This document shows, one piece after another, positions 27,861 through 36,346 of a stretch of DNA of 49,708 bases. Under the pieces are notes generated by a model. That model saw only the letters and a program-made list of their open reading frames with translations. It had not been told where the DNA came from and made no database searches. How positions within the stretch are numbered: position 1 is the stretch's first letter; each line of letters opens with the position of its first letter. This DNA is from Tepidiphilus sp. J10. GTDB taxonomy: Bacteria > Pseudomonadota > Gammaproteobacteria > Burkholderiales > Thiobacillaceae. Location: NCBI GenBank assembly GCA_945897955.1, contig CAMDGQ010000028.1, forward strand, positions 1 through 49,708, read 5' to 3'. Both the position numbers and the translations under genes were made by a program.

Positions 27861-28667
27861 ATGAGCTTGTTCGAACCCGAATTCATCGCCTCCCTGCAGG
27901 CGCGGCTGGATTCGCACCCGATCTATGCAGCGGTGGAAAGTGTGGATGACCTGCGCGTATTCATGCAGCACCACGTTCATTCGGTTTGGGATTTCATGTC
28001 CCTGATCAAGTACCTGCAACACACCGTCGCGCCGGCCCGCTGGCCATGGACGCCGGGCGCCGACGCCACTGTGCAGCGGTTCATCAACGAACTGGTGCTG
28101 GAAGAAGAAACCGACGAAGCCGGCCCCGGCGCAGCGGGGGAATTCTCCAGCCACTTCGCGCTGTATCTCGGCGCCATGCGCGAAATCGGCGCCAACGCCG
28201 ACCGCCCTGCCCGCTTCGTCGAGATAGCCGGCCGCGAAGGCATCGCTGCCGCGCTGGCCAGCGGTCTCGCCCCGACGCCATCCGCCGACTTCAACCGCAC
28301 CACCTTCGCCTTTATCGACGCCGCCAAGCCGCATAACGTCGCTGCTGCGCTGGCGCTGGGACGCGAGCACATCATTCCGGCCATGTTCCGCGCCTTCCTC
28401 GACCGCATGGCGGTCACCGAAGCGCAGGCGCCGGTGTTTCACTACTACCTGAAGCGCCACATTCACCTGGATGAAGACTTTCATGCACCGCTGTCCTTGC
28501 GACTGCTGGACGGTCTGTGCGACGGCGATCCGGTGAAGGTTGCCGAAGCGCGTGCCGCCGCGATCCAAGCCGTCGAGGCACGCGTCGAATTCTGGGATGG
28601 CGTGCTTGCCGCGCTGCCCAGCCAGATCAACAAATCCATCCGACAGGAAACCCCATGCCTCAATTGA
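27861..28667 (+). CDS. DUF3050 heme-oxygenase-like protein inside isc operon
   Basis: A 268-residue alpha-helical protein of the DUF3050 family. It has FMQHHVHSVWDFMSLIKYLQ (residues 34-53), NELVLEEETDE (76-86), GEFSSHFALYLGAM (93-106) and HYYLKRHIHLDEDFHAP (194-210). Histidines and acids at helix-facing positions, including D204-x3-H208, look like the metal site of heme-oxygenase-like diiron proteins; I infer a metal-dependent oxidase or oxygenase. It starts one base after the hscA stop and its 3' end overlaps the fdx start by 13 bases, so it is a full member of the isc operon here. That position, between hscA and fdx, is not part of the standard operon. Confidence 0.8.
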   Translation: MSLFEPEFIASLQARLDSHPIYAAVESVDDLRVFMQHHVHSVWDFMSLIKYLQHTVAPARWPWTPGADATVQRFINELVLEEETDEAGPGAAGEFSSHFALYLGAMREIGANADRPARFVEIAGREGIAAALASGLAPTPSADFNRTTFAFIDAAKPHNVAAALALGREHIIPAMFRAFLDRMAVTEAQAPVFHYYLKRHIHLDEDFHAPLSLRLLDGLCDGDPVKVAEARAAAIQAVEARVEFWDGVLAALPSQINKSIRQETPCLN

Positions 28668-28993
28668 TCGTCCTGCCCCACGTCGAGTTGTGTCCCGATG
28701 GCGCAGTCATCGATGCACAGAAAGGCGTATCGATCTGCGACCTCCTGCTCGACAACGGTATCGAGATCGAACATTCCTGCGAGAAATCCTGTGCCTGCAC
28801 CACCTGCCACGTTGTCGTGCGCGAAGGCTTCGAGACCTTGTCCGAAGCGACCGAAACCGAGGACGATCTGCTCGACAAGGCCTGGGGCCTGGAACCGACT
28901 TCCCGGCTGTCCTGCCAGGCCTTGATGGGCAGGGATGATATCGTCATCGAAATTCCGAAATACACGATTAACATGGTCAAGGAAGGACATTGA
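28655..28993 (+). CDS. fdx: Isc-type 2Fe-2S ferredoxin
   Basis: A 112-residue adrenodoxin-like ferredoxin. Ligands are C42, C48, C51 (EHSCEKSCACTTCHVVV) and C87 (RLSCQALMG), with the extra C46 seen also in E. coli Fdx. It gives electrons for cluster assembly on IscU. Its start lies inside the end of the DUF3050 gene in another frame, with CAGGAAA upstream of the ATG, so the two are coupled. iscX follows after 15 bases. Confidence 0.97.
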   Translation: MPQLIVLPHVELCPDGAVIDAQKGVSICDLLLDNGIEIEHSCEKSCACTTCHVVVREGFETLSEATETEDDLLDKAWGLEPTSRLSCQALMGRDDIVIEIPKYTINMVKEGH

Positions 28994-29008
28994 CCGGAGG
29001 TTATGCAG

Positions 29009-29203
29009 ATGAAATGGACCGACACGCTCGATATCGCCATCGCACTGGTCGAGCATCATCCCGACGTTGACCCGCGCACGATTCGCTTCACCGACCTGCA
29101 TCGCTGGGTCATGGCATTGCCGGAGTTTGCCGATGACGCCAATCGCTCCGGCGAGAAAATTCTGGAAGCCATTCAGATGGCCTGGATCGAGGAAATGGAT
29201 TGA
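29009..29203 (+). CDS. iscX: IscX (YfhJ) Isc accessory protein
   Basis: A 64-residue acidic protein, MKWTDTLDIAIALVEHHPDVDPRTIRFTDLHRWV..., of the IscX family that binds IscS and may carry or regulate iron in cluster assembly. The ATG at 29003 is only two bases after GGAGG, so the ATG at 29009 (eight bases) is preferred and matches known IscX starts. It ends ...IEEMD, and its TGA overlaps the next start. Confidence 0.95.
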   Translation: MKWTDTLDIAIALVEHHPDVDPRTIRFTDLHRWVMALPEFADDANRSGEKILEAIQMAWIEEMD

Positions 29204-29757
29204 TCGCGCGGCGGCAATACCCCACCCTGCTGGCCGCAGCCATCCTGCTCTCGGCGATCCCCGCCTTTGCTGCGGGCGAAAAACTCGGCTTCAAGGGTGT
29301 CGAACTCGGCTCCAGCCTGACCCGCATCGCCAGCAATCCCAAATACGACTGCCGCATCGTCAGCACCCCGATCGCCGACATGGTGTGCAGCCTGCGTCCG
29401 AACGAAAAGGAAACCATCGCCGGGGCGCCGATCGACCTGCTGTTCTATTTCTATGACCAGAGCACGTTGACCGGCATCGTCGTCAGCCTGGCGGAAAAAC
29501 ACTTCCAGCCGGTGGTCAACGCGCTCAGCGAAAAATTCGGCAAGCCCAGCCTCAAGTCGGACAGCGTCAAGAGTCTGAAAGGCGATGTGTTCGAGGATCG
29601 CATCTATCGCTGGACCCGCCCGGAAGGCTCGTTGCAGGCGCAGCGCTACGCCGGTCGGCTCGACAAGTCCTCGATTCGTTTCACCGATGACGCCGCCGCC
29701 CATCGCATCGAACAACGCCGCGCGCTGCTGGCAAAGGATCCGCGCAAGGATCTGTAA
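29200..29757 (+). CDS. Exported protein of unknown function, coupled to iscX
   Basis: A 185-residue protein with a signal peptide (MIARRQYPTLLAAAILLSAIPAFA) starting from a TTG that overlaps the iscX stop (TTGATC over GATTGA). The mature part, GEKLGFKGVELGSSLTRIASNPKYDCRIV..., with two cysteines (KYDCRIV, DMVCSLR) that may form a disulfide, is similar to small periplasmic proteins without a known role. AGGAAA lies upstream inside iscX. Probably the last gene of the isc operon; a functional link to Fe-S assembly is not shown. Confidence 0.75.
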   Translation: MIARRQYPTLLAAAILLSAIPAFAAGEKLGFKGVELGSSLTRIASNPKYDCRIVSTPIADMVCSLRPNEKETIAGAPIDLLFYFYDQSTLTGIVVSLAEKHFQPVVNALSEKFGKPSLKSDSVKSLKGDVFEDRIYRWTRPEGSLQAQRYAGRLDKSSIRFTDDAAAHRIEQRRALLAKDPRKDL

Positions 29758-29802
29758 CCCGCACGCCAGCCCGCCACTTCGCGGTTTGGCGCCGCGCCGC
29801 GA

Positions 29803-30672
29803 TCAACCCAGGCGGCCGAAGGCGCGAATCGCGGTGGCGCGCGCCGTCTCGCGCATGCCGGCGAACATGTCCTCCAGAAACAACCTGACCTTGCGTGGCG
29901 CTTTCTCCGGCGAACCGGCGTTGAACGGCGGCTCCGGGTCGTATTCGAGGTAGAGCTGAACGGCCTGCGCATAGGCGTCGCCGCGCAGCAGCGCGACGAT
30001 GCGCAGCGCGAAGTCGATGCCGGCGGTGACGCCGCCGCCGGTGACCCGATTGCGATCAACGACGATGCGGCCGGCAGTAGGAAGCGCGCCCAGTTCGGCG
30101 AGCACATCGCGCGTTACCCAATGCGACGTGGCGCGGTAACCGTTCAGCAGCCCGGCTGCGCCCAGAATCAGCGAGCCGGTGCAGACGCTGGTGACGAAGC
30201 GCGCCGACTTGCCCTGTGCGGCAAGGAAGGCGAGCACCTCGGGGTCTTCCATCATGGTCAGCGTGCCCGGCACGCCGCCAGGCACGAACAGCACATCAAG
30301 ATCGTCCGGGCAGTCGGCGAAACGGGTGGTGGGCGTGACCGGAATCAGCGCGCGCTGGGCGGGGTTTTCATTTCCCACCGGATCGAGGTTCTTCCAGAGC
30401 AGATGGATATCGCGATTCATCAGCGCCTCGAACACCGCCAGCGGACCGGCCAGATCTAGCAGAAACATGCCCGGATAGAGCAGCATGCCGATCTTCAGCT
30501 TGGCGCCGCCGGTCAGATCGTCGTAGCGCTGCATCGCCTCCAGATGATGTTGCTCCGCCGATGCCTTGCTCGCCCCGGCCGGATCGGCCGGGGATTCCGC
30601 CCGCGCGGTCGGGTTGATCACGCTGGTCATGCCGAACAGCGAGGCGATTTTCACGAAATGGCGTCGGTCCAT
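29803..30672 (-). CDS. Exported DJ-1/PfpI family protein
   Basis: A 289-residue protein with an N-terminal export signal (MDRRHFVKIASLFGMTSVINPTARA, Tat-like with RR-x-F-x-K). The DJ-1/PfpI core starts at KIGMLLYPGMFLLDLAGPLAVFEAL, and the nucleophile cysteine is in RFVTSVCTGSLILGAAGLLNGYRATSHW, with the elbow typical of isonitrile-hydratase-like members. The substrate is unknown. GGAGGC precedes the ATG. It follows the STN-type receptor by 13 bases on the same strand and may belong to that operon. Confidence 0.85.
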   Translation of the reverse strand: MDRRHFVKIASLFGMTSVINPTARAESPADPAGASKASAEQHHLEAMQRYDDLTGGAKLKIGMLLYPGMFLLDLAGPLAVFEALMNRDIHLLWKNLDPVGNENPAQRALIPVTPTTRFADCPDDLDVLFVPGGVPGTLTMMEDPEVLAFLAAQGKSARFVTSVCTGSLILGAAGLLNGYRATSHWVTRDVLAELGALPTAGRIVVDRNRVTGGGVTAGIDFALRIVALLRGDAYAQAVQLYLEYDPEPPFNAGSPEKAPRKVRLFLEDMFAGMRETARATAIRAFGRLG

Positions 30673-30685
30673 GCCGCCTCCGCTT

Positions 30686-33136
30686 TCAGAACGAGAAGCT
30701 CGCGGTTGCCGTCAGCGTGCGCGGCGCGGCCGGCGTCACCTGGCCGCCGCCGAAGTAGGCGGATGGAATCAGATATTGCTTGTTCAGCAGGTTGTTGATG
30801 TTCAAGCCGAACCTTGCCTGCCCGGTCTGATAGGACACCTGAGCGTCCCAGACCGAGGCTGCCGGCGTGAAAAAGCTGTTCGCGGCATCGCCCGGCAGAC
30901 GCGCGTGTTGCGTCACGCCCAGGCCCAGACCGAGGCCGTTCAGGTCGCCGCCCCGGATGTCATAGCGGGTCGCCAGACGGAACGACTGTTCCGGCACCAT
31001 GAACAACTGCTGCCCAACCACATTGGCGATGGCGGCGTACTGTGTGCCGCTGTACTCGGCGGTCTGCGAGGTGAATGCGGCGATCCACTGCCAGGCTGGA
31101 TTCACCTGCCAGCGCAGGTCGATATCGATGCCCTTCGAGGACTGATCGGCCTGGTAATTGAGGAATGCCGCGCTCGCCGTGGCGACGTTCTTGCGGGATA
31201 GATCAAACAGCACCACGCTGGCGTTCAGGCCCGCGACATCCTTGACGCGAAACCCCGCCTCGATCTGCGTGACTTCTTCCGGCTTCGGCGTCACGCCGGC
31301 GGCATAGGCGGTCAGCGCGGGCGTGCGCACCGCCTCGCCATAGCCGACGAACAGCGAATGGCGCGGCGTCACCTCGTACACAACGCCCAGGCGCGGCGAG
31401 GCTTTCGAAGTCGCGTCGGTTGAGGCGACGCCAGCCTGGGTCTGGTGGAACTCGATGTCGTTCATGCGCAGCGAACCCAGCACATGCCAGTTGCCTGCGT
31501 CGATCTGATCCTGCACATAGGTCGTGGTGGCCTTGAAATTGCGCCGATAGGCGGAATCGAACAGCGAATTGCCGGCGGGCTCGATCCAGGCCGGATAGAT
31601 CGCGCTGGAAAGATCGACGCCGACCCCGCCCAGCAGCGCGCTGCCGCCGAGTGGCGAGATGCCCAGGCCGAATGGATCGGAAAAGCGGAGGAAAGCCTGT
31701 TCGCTCGACTTTTCGTGATCGATGCCCAGACTCAGCCGATGTTTCAGGCTGCCGGTTTCGAACTTGCCGCTCAGGCTGGGTGAAAACACCGTCGAGGTGA
31801 ATTCCTGCCCGAGCCGGTAGCCATAGATGTCCTGTGTCAACGAACCGAATGCCGGCAATGCAAAACCGGCCAGGAAAGCATCAATCACCGAGGCGTTGAA
31901 TGCGCCGTATTGATCCAGTTCCAGCCGGTTGCGCGCGACAGTCAGCGCGAAATCCCATTTGTCGTTCAGGCGCTGCGTCCACTGGGCATTGATGCCCCGG
32001 TTTTCATTGCTGGTCTCCGGCATGCCCTCCGCGCCAATGAATCGCTTGCGCGAAACACCGCCAATAACTGCCGGCGAGGCCGCGTTGGCGCGTGGCAGAC
32101 CGGGGTAATCCAGCGTCTTGTTCTCGCTCTGGCGCAGTCGGAGCACAACCCTGGTATCGGCATTCGGCGTGATCGACAGGCTGGGAAACAGCCCCGTGCG
32201 CTTGAAAAAGATGCGATCCACTTCGCTGTCGGTATCGGAATACTCGCCGATCAGGCGAAACGCCACGCTCGCGCCGAGCGGCTGATTGAAGTCGAAGCTG
32301 GCACCCTTGTGGTCATGGCTGCCCAGGCTGGCGCTCACCCGCCGGATCGGCGTATTCCTCGGTTCCGCCGTGGTCAGCACAATGGCGCCGCCCAGCGTCG
32401 AATAGTTCATGCCTTGAGAACCACCATAGAGACCACCCGAAGGCCCCTTGATGACGCTGATCTGTTCGACATTGGCCAGCGATTCCTGATTCTGGAACAC
32501 CCCCGGCACCGCGACGCCATCGACTATGGTGGCGGAGGAAAAGCCGCGAATCTTGAAGCCGGTCAGGTTGGAATCGCGCGCATCCACCGCATTCACGTTG
32601 CTCACATTGCGCAACGCATCGGACAGCGTCATCGCCCCCTGATCGTTGAACAGGGCTTTCGGCAGCACCACAACCGACTGCGGAACATGTTCCAGCGGCG
32701 TCTCCGTGCGCGTCGCCGCCACGACACTCGCCACGCTGTAGCCGGCCGGTTCCATGGTGGCCGTGATCTGCATCTCCGGCAGCGTTTGCGGCATGCGCGT
32801 CACCGATTCCACGGCGGGTTTGCCTGCAATCGGCGGCAGCGGCGCTACTGCCGCCGCATTGTCGGCAGTCATGGTCGCTTTCAGCCCGCTGCCGGCCAAC
32901 AGCCGTTCCAGCGCCGCGCGCGGCTCGTATTCGCCCTTCAGGCCGGCGCTGGCATTGCCGGCGAGACTGGCGCGGTCGAACAGGATTTGCAGTTCACCCT
33001 GCCGGGCCAGGCTATCAAGCGCATCGGCCAGGGGCCCGGCGGGCACGTCGAAGCTGGTGGAACGCGCCTGCGTCGAGGCCGAAACGGCGGCCAGGACGAG
33101 CAGAACAAGAGTGCTGATGGGTTTGCGCATGCGCAT
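30686..33136 (-). CDS. TonB-dependent siderophore-type receptor with STN domain
   Basis: An 816-residue outer-membrane receptor. Signal peptide MRMRKPISTLVLLVLAAVSASTQA is followed by an STN secretin/TonB signalling domain (FDVPAGPLADALDSLARQGELQILFDRASL, residues 27-100), then the plug (VPQSVVVLPKALFNDQGAMTLSDALRNVSNVN and GFSSATIVDGVAVPG) and a 22-strand barrel ending ASFSF. The STN domain passes a signal to the FecR protein encoded just upstream. It imports a ferric siderophore, most likely, with energy from TonB-ExbBD. The frame is open to 33208; the ATG at 33136 has GGAG at eight bases and starts the signal peptide. Confidence 0.93.
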   Translation of the reverse strand: MRMRKPISTLVLLVLAAVSASTQARSTSFDVPAGPLADALDSLARQGELQILFDRASLAGNASAGLKGEYEPRAALERLLAGSGLKATMTADNAAAVAPLPPIAGKPAVESVTRMPQTLPEMQITATMEPAGYSVASVVAATRTETPLEHVPQSVVVLPKALFNDQGAMTLSDALRNVSNVNAVDARDSNLTGFKIRGFSSATIVDGVAVPGVFQNQESLANVEQISVIKGPSGGLYGGSQGMNYSTLGGAIVLTTAEPRNTPIRRVSASLGSHDHKGASFDFNQPLGASVAFRLIGEYSDTDSEVDRIFFKRTGLFPSLSITPNADTRVVLRLRQSENKTLDYPGLPRANAASPAVIGGVSRKRFIGAEGMPETSNENRGINAQWTQRLNDKWDFALTVARNRLELDQYGAFNASVIDAFLAGFALPAFGSLTQDIYGYRLGQEFTSTVFSPSLSGKFETGSLKHRLSLGIDHEKSSEQAFLRFSDPFGLGISPLGGSALLGGVGVDLSSAIYPAWIEPAGNSLFDSAYRRNFKATTTYVQDQIDAGNWHVLGSLRMNDIEFHQTQAGVASTDATSKASPRLGVVYEVTPRHSLFVGYGEAVRTPALTAYAAGVTPKPEEVTQIEAGFRVKDVAGLNASVVLFDLSRKNVATASAAFLNYQADQSSKGIDIDLRWQVNPAWQWIAAFTSQTAEYSGTQYAAIANVVGQQLFMVPEQSFRLATRYDIRGGDLNGLGLGLGVTQHARLPGDAANSFFTPAASVWDAQVSYQTGQARFGLNINNLLNKQYLIPSAYFGGGQVTPAAPRTLTATASFSF

Positions 33137-33240
33137 CGGTTCTTCTCCAGGAAATTGAAATACCGGCCCTGTTCGGGCCACTCCCTGTACGACGAACGAG
33201 CGCCGCAAAAGTGGACATGCCGCCGGACGCGCGGCAGGTT

Positions 33241-34221
33241 TCAGCGCATGGTCAAGCGAACATGCCGCGCCGACAGCACTTCGGCGCGGATCGGAAACGC
33301 GGCCTGCAGGGTGGCGAGAAACAATTGCGGATCGCCAATGCCGAAGCGGCCGCTGACGCGAACTTGCGCCACGCTCGCATCGGCCAGTTCGAACTCGATC
33401 GCGTGGTAGCGCTGCAACTGCGCCAGGGCCTGCCGCAGCGGCAGATCGCGGAACACGATCTGGCCGGACTGCCAGGCTTCCACCGCCTCGATATCGGCGA
33501 CGCCTACCGGGCCGATGCGGCCGGCGGCATCGTAGCGCGCGCTTTCTCCGGCGCCGATTTCGACCTCCGGCACCAGCGCGGTGCTCACGCCGACACGGCC
33601 TTCGCTGACGCTGACAACGACTTCATTCACGCCGGCATGGACATTGAAGCGGGTGCCGATGTCGCGAATCAATCCACCGCCGGCCTCCACCTTGAACGGC
33701 CGCCGGTCGGCCGCGATGTTGAAGGCCGCCTCGCCGCGTTCGAGCAGCACAGCGCGCATGCCGCCGCCGATGCGGACCACGGCCCGGCTATCGGCGTTGA
33801 GCCGCAGCAGACTGCCATCGGCCAGCGTAATGGCGCGTTGTTCGCCGTGCGCGCTCAGAACCACCAGTTCGTCGCCGCGCCACCAATGCAGACCCGCCGC
33901 CGCTACCAGCATGGCGGCCACGCCTCCGGCGAGCACGCCCGACCAGACGCCGCGCCACGCGCGGCGCAGCGGCGGCCGGCGCGCGGCGACGTGTCGGGGT
34001 AATGCGAGCGGCTCCAGCGCCGACATGGCTTCCCAGGCAGTGCAGGCATCCTGATAAGCCGTGGCATGTTCGGCACGCTCGGCGAGCCAACGCTCCAGCG
34101 CGGCTGCATCGCTGGCCTGCCAGTCGCCCGAATGCCGCCGCGCGAGCCAGTGCGCGGCGGCCCGACGCGCGGCTGGATCGCCCGGCGCGGATGGATGGGG
34201 GTTGGGGTTCGGCTGTTCCAT
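33241..34221 (-). CDS. fecR: FecR-family anti-sigma/transmembrane sensor
   Basis: A 326-residue single-pass protein. The cytoplasmic DUF4880-type domain is AARRAAAHWLARRHSGDWQASDAAALERWLAERAEHATAYQDA (about 17-60). A membrane segment follows at about 92-112 (GVWSGVLAGGVAAMLVAAAGLHWW), then the periplasmic FecR domain (GEQRAITLADGSLLRLNADSRAVV and IRDIGTRFNVHAGVNEVVVSVSEG). The C-terminal STN-interacting part ends ARHVRLTMR. It receives the signal from the STN receptor and controls the FecI-type sigma factor. Confidence 0.92.
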   Translation of the reverse strand: MEQPNPNPHPSAPGDPAARRAAAHWLARRHSGDWQASDAAALERWLAERAEHATAYQDACTAWEAMSALEPLALPRHVAARRPPLRRAWRGVWSGVLAGGVAAMLVAAAGLHWWRGDELVVLSAHGEQRAITLADGSLLRLNADSRAVVRIGGGMRAVLLERGEAAFNIAADRRPFKVEAGGGLIRDIGTRFNVHAGVNEVVVSVSEGRVGVSTALVPEVEIGAGESARYDAAGRIGPVGVADIEAVEAWQSGQIVFRDLPLRQALAQLQRYHAIEFELADASVAQVRVSGRFGIGDPQLFLATLQAAFPIRAEVLSARHVRLTMR

Positions 34222-34293
34222 GTCGTTGAGGATACGACGACCGAGACCCCGCCGCGAGGACAGCCTCCGCGCCGGGCGCGCTGTTGCAGCGGG

Positions 34294-34803
34294 TCAGCGG
34301 TCCTGCATGCGGCGCAGCATGCAGTGTTCCAGCGCGCGGCCGATGTGGCGTTGCACGGTCTTGCTGGATACGCCCATGCGGCGCGCGATCTCGGCGTGCC
34401 CGAGACCTTCCAGACGATTCAGAACGAAGGCGTCGCGACAGGCTGGCGGCAGCTCTTCCAGCGCCGCCAGCATGGCGGCGGCTTCGCGGCCAAGCGCGCA
34501 GCAATTGGCCGGATCAGGACGCGGGTCGGCGATGGCGGCGGCATCCTGATCCTCGATTTCGACCCGATTGCGGCGTTGCAGGGCGCGCCAGCGATCGGTG
34601 ACCAGATTGGCGGCAATTCCGAACAGGTAGGCGCGCGGCTCGCGCATCAGCGCCGCCGCGTCGCGTTCGAGCAGGCGCAGAAAGCTGTCCTGCACCAGGT
34701 CCGCCGCATCCTGCGGCCCCACGCGCCCGCTGACGAAGTCGGTCAGATCGCGACCCACATCGCGAAACAGGCGGCCGAGCCCGTCGTTCCGGTCGTTCTT
34801 CAC
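34294..34803 (-). CDS. fecI: FecI-type ECF sigma factor
   Basis: A 169-residue ECF sigma factor. Region 2 is GRLFRDVGRDLTDFVSGRVGPQDAADLVQDSFLRLLERD with REPRAYLFGIAANLVTDRWRA; region 4 is LEELPPACRDAFVLNRLEGLGHAEIARRMGVSSKTVQRHIGRALEHC. This set matches FecI-like factors that drive receptor operons. A GTG at 34803 is the likely start, since the frame further upstream lies in the ferredoxin gene. With FecR and the STN receptor downstream it forms a cell-surface signalling system that reacts to the siderophore. Confidence 0.92.
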   Translation of the reverse strand: MKNDRNDGLGRLFRDVGRDLTDFVSGRVGPQDAADLVQDSFLRLLERDAAALMREPRAYLFGIAANLVTDRWRALQRRNRVEIEDQDAAAIADPRPDPANCCALGREAAAMLAALEELPPACRDAFVLNRLEGLGHAEIARRMGVSSKTVQRHIGRALEHCMLRRMQDR

Positions 34804-34820
34804 GGGCTGGGCCTGGCGGG

Positions 34821-35204
34821 CTAATTCAACGCGCACCGTACCGACCCTTGCGCTTCGCAACTGCACGCCAGCACATGCGTCCTGCGGTCCACCTCGGCCA
34901 CCGGATCGCGAATCCAGCGCACCCGGCCTTCGACCAGACGCACCTTGCAACCACCGCACTCGCCGGCCTGGCATTCGGCGTTGGGCAGGTGTTCCCACAA
35001 GGTATTCAGCAGGACGCCGGGTTCGGCCGGATAGGTTCCCTTGCCGATCAGGGCGATGGTCGGCATGGTGTCGATCATTTCCGCAGCCGGGGCCGCGCCG
35101 GCGCGCGCCTGCTTGATCAACGCGGCACAGCCCAGCAGGGTCAGTATCAGAGCTGCGACGGAAATACCGATTCCGAGAACGATCAGGATGGTAACCATGC
35201 TCAT
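34821..35204 (-). CDS. Membrane-anchored 2Fe-2S ferredoxin
   Basis: A 127-residue protein with one N-terminal membrane helix (MVTILIVLGIGISVAALILTLLGCAALI). A plant-type 2Fe-2S domain follows, with AECQAGECGGCKVRLVEG (C-x4-C-x2-C) and a late cysteine in HVLACSCEAQGS. It could pass electrons to reduce ferric iron or a siderophore taken up by the nearby receptors. It starts inside the end of the PepSY-like gene (four-base overlap) and ends 17 bases before fecI, so the group appears to be one operon. Confidence 0.82.
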   Translation of the reverse strand: MSMVTILIVLGIGISVAALILTLLGCAALIKQARAGAAPAAEMIDTMPTIALIGKGTYPAEPGVLLNTLWEHLPNAECQAGECGGCKVRLVEGRVRWIRDPVAEVDRRTHVLACSCEAQGSVRCALN

Positions 35205-35500
35205 GCCCCCTCTGTCGCGATCAGCGGCGATGCTTGCGCGGATTGCTGCTGCGCCTTCTGCATTTCGCGCCGCCACCACATTTCGCTTTCTCCGCCCGGA
35301 AGCTCCAGATAGGCCGTGATCGGCAGGCGTTCGGGAACCGATTCGCCGCCCAGCCAGAGCATCGGAACCTGAGTCTGCGTAACGATGCGCATCGCGATGA
35401 GAATGCCGCTGACCGCCATGATGACCATCGGAATGGCGAGGATGATGGCGACCCAGAGATGAATCCGGCGCGCCGTCCAGGGTTTGCATTTATTTGACAT
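35201..35500 (-). CDS. Small PepSY-associated-type membrane protein
   Basis: A 99-residue protein beginning MSNKCKPWTARRIHLWVAIILAIPMVIMAVSGILIA, the single membrane segment and R-x-x-H-L-W motif of PepSY-associated TM proteins. The remainder (VPERLPITAYLELPGGESEMWWRREMQ) is short. Longer PepSY relatives serve as ferric-siderophore reductases. GGAGACAACC precedes the ATG. Overlaps the ferredoxin gene by four bases and the preceding gene's end by 11. Confidence 0.75.
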   Translation of the reverse strand: MSNKCKPWTARRIHLWVAIILAIPMVIMAVSGILIAMRIVTQTQVPMLWLGGESVPERLPITAYLELPGGESEMWWRREMQKAQQQSAQASPLIATEGA

Positions 35501-35768
35501 GGTTGTCTCCGTTTTCAAGGATTAGAAACTTGGCCATCACTTCGATACCCAGGACGCGCCCCACATCCTGCACACCGTTCGAGGTCTCGTAGTTCTCGTC
35601 GCTCAGGGTGTCGCCCGGCATCGGGTTCAGGCGGTTGCTCTCCTGCGTGCTGGTGCCGTAGCACGCGCTGGTCTTCCTTTGATCGGTCACCCGCCAATTG
35701 GCGCCCGCGCTGAGGAAATCAAAGACATCGGTCAGACGCAGTTGCTCAATCTCTTTACGCGTAATCAT
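35490..35768 (-). CDS. Small protein of unknown function
   Basis: A 92-residue protein, MITRKEIEQLRLTDVFDFLSAGANWRVTD..., that I do not recognise. It has one cysteine, no signal peptide or membrane segment. Its ATG overlaps the stop of the receptor fragment (TGATG), so it may be translated by coupling. The sequence after residue 20 (rich in N, S, T) looks unlike its neighbours and may be remnant DNA from a damaged gene. Low certainty about whether the protein is functional. Confidence 0.5.
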   Translation of the reverse strand: MITRKEIEQLRLTDVFDFLSAGANWRVTDQRKTSACYGTSTQESNRLNPMPGDTLSDENYETSNGVQDVGRVLGIEVMAKFLILENGDNHVK

Positions 35769-36241
35769 CAGAAGCTCGCGGCCAGGCCCAGTTGCGCCGA
35801 GCGACCGGCCATCGGATAGCCGGGGCGGAACTGGTAGTCGCGGTCGAACAGGTTCTCCAGCGCGACGAACACCTCGCCTGCCTTGCCCAGCATCGGCACG
35901 GCGTAGCCGAATCGGGCGTTCACTACCGTGAAAGCGGACAAACGCTGGTTGTTGACCGCCGCCGCTGCGCGAGCGCGGTTCAGCGCCCAAACCTCGGACT
36001 GGTACTGGCCGTCAAGCGCGATGCTGAACGGCCCGATGCGACCATTCACGCCAAGGGTGAGCGCCTTCTCAGGGGCATAGGGCAAATTGTTGATGCTCGG
36101 ATCAAGCAGTGTGAAGCCGCTGAATACGCTCCAGTCCCGACCGAGTTGCTGCCGAACGGCCAGTTCTGCGCCACGCATGCGATAGGCGCCAAGATCAGCA
36201 ATGGCCGATACGCTCGGACCGAAAGTTACGGTGCGATACAT
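35768..36241 (-). pseudogene. C-terminal fragment of a TonB-dependent receptor with own start
   Basis: The 157 codons encode only the last strands of a TonB-dependent receptor barrel: MRGAELAVRQQLGRDWSVFSGFTLLDPSI, ...VFVALENLFDRDYQFRPGYPMAGRSAQLGLAASF, the family's typical NLFDRDY and final aromatic residue. A real receptor is about 700 residues, so plug and most of the barrel are missing. Yet the ATG at 36241 has a strong AAAGGAG site. I infer an in-frame internal deletion that joined the original start of a receptor gene to its end. It may still be expressed, but cannot transport. Confidence 0.78.
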
Positions 36242-36304
36242 GGAAACTCCTTTGATTGTCTGGCCAGCGCGCTAGGGCGCGCCTGGCGAAATCATGGCGA
36301 AGCG

Positions 36305-36330
36305 GGTCGGCGCGCAGGTACGCGCCAACC
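36305..36330 (-). terminator. Hairpin after the DUF2946 gene
   Basis: GGTCGGCGCG (36305-36314) and CGCGCCAACC (36321-36330) pair over ten positions with one G-T pair and a six-base loop, 17 bases past the DUF2946 stop. No T run is present, so termination would be partial. Confidence 0.4.
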
Positions 36331-36346
36331 GGCAGGATCGTGACAA

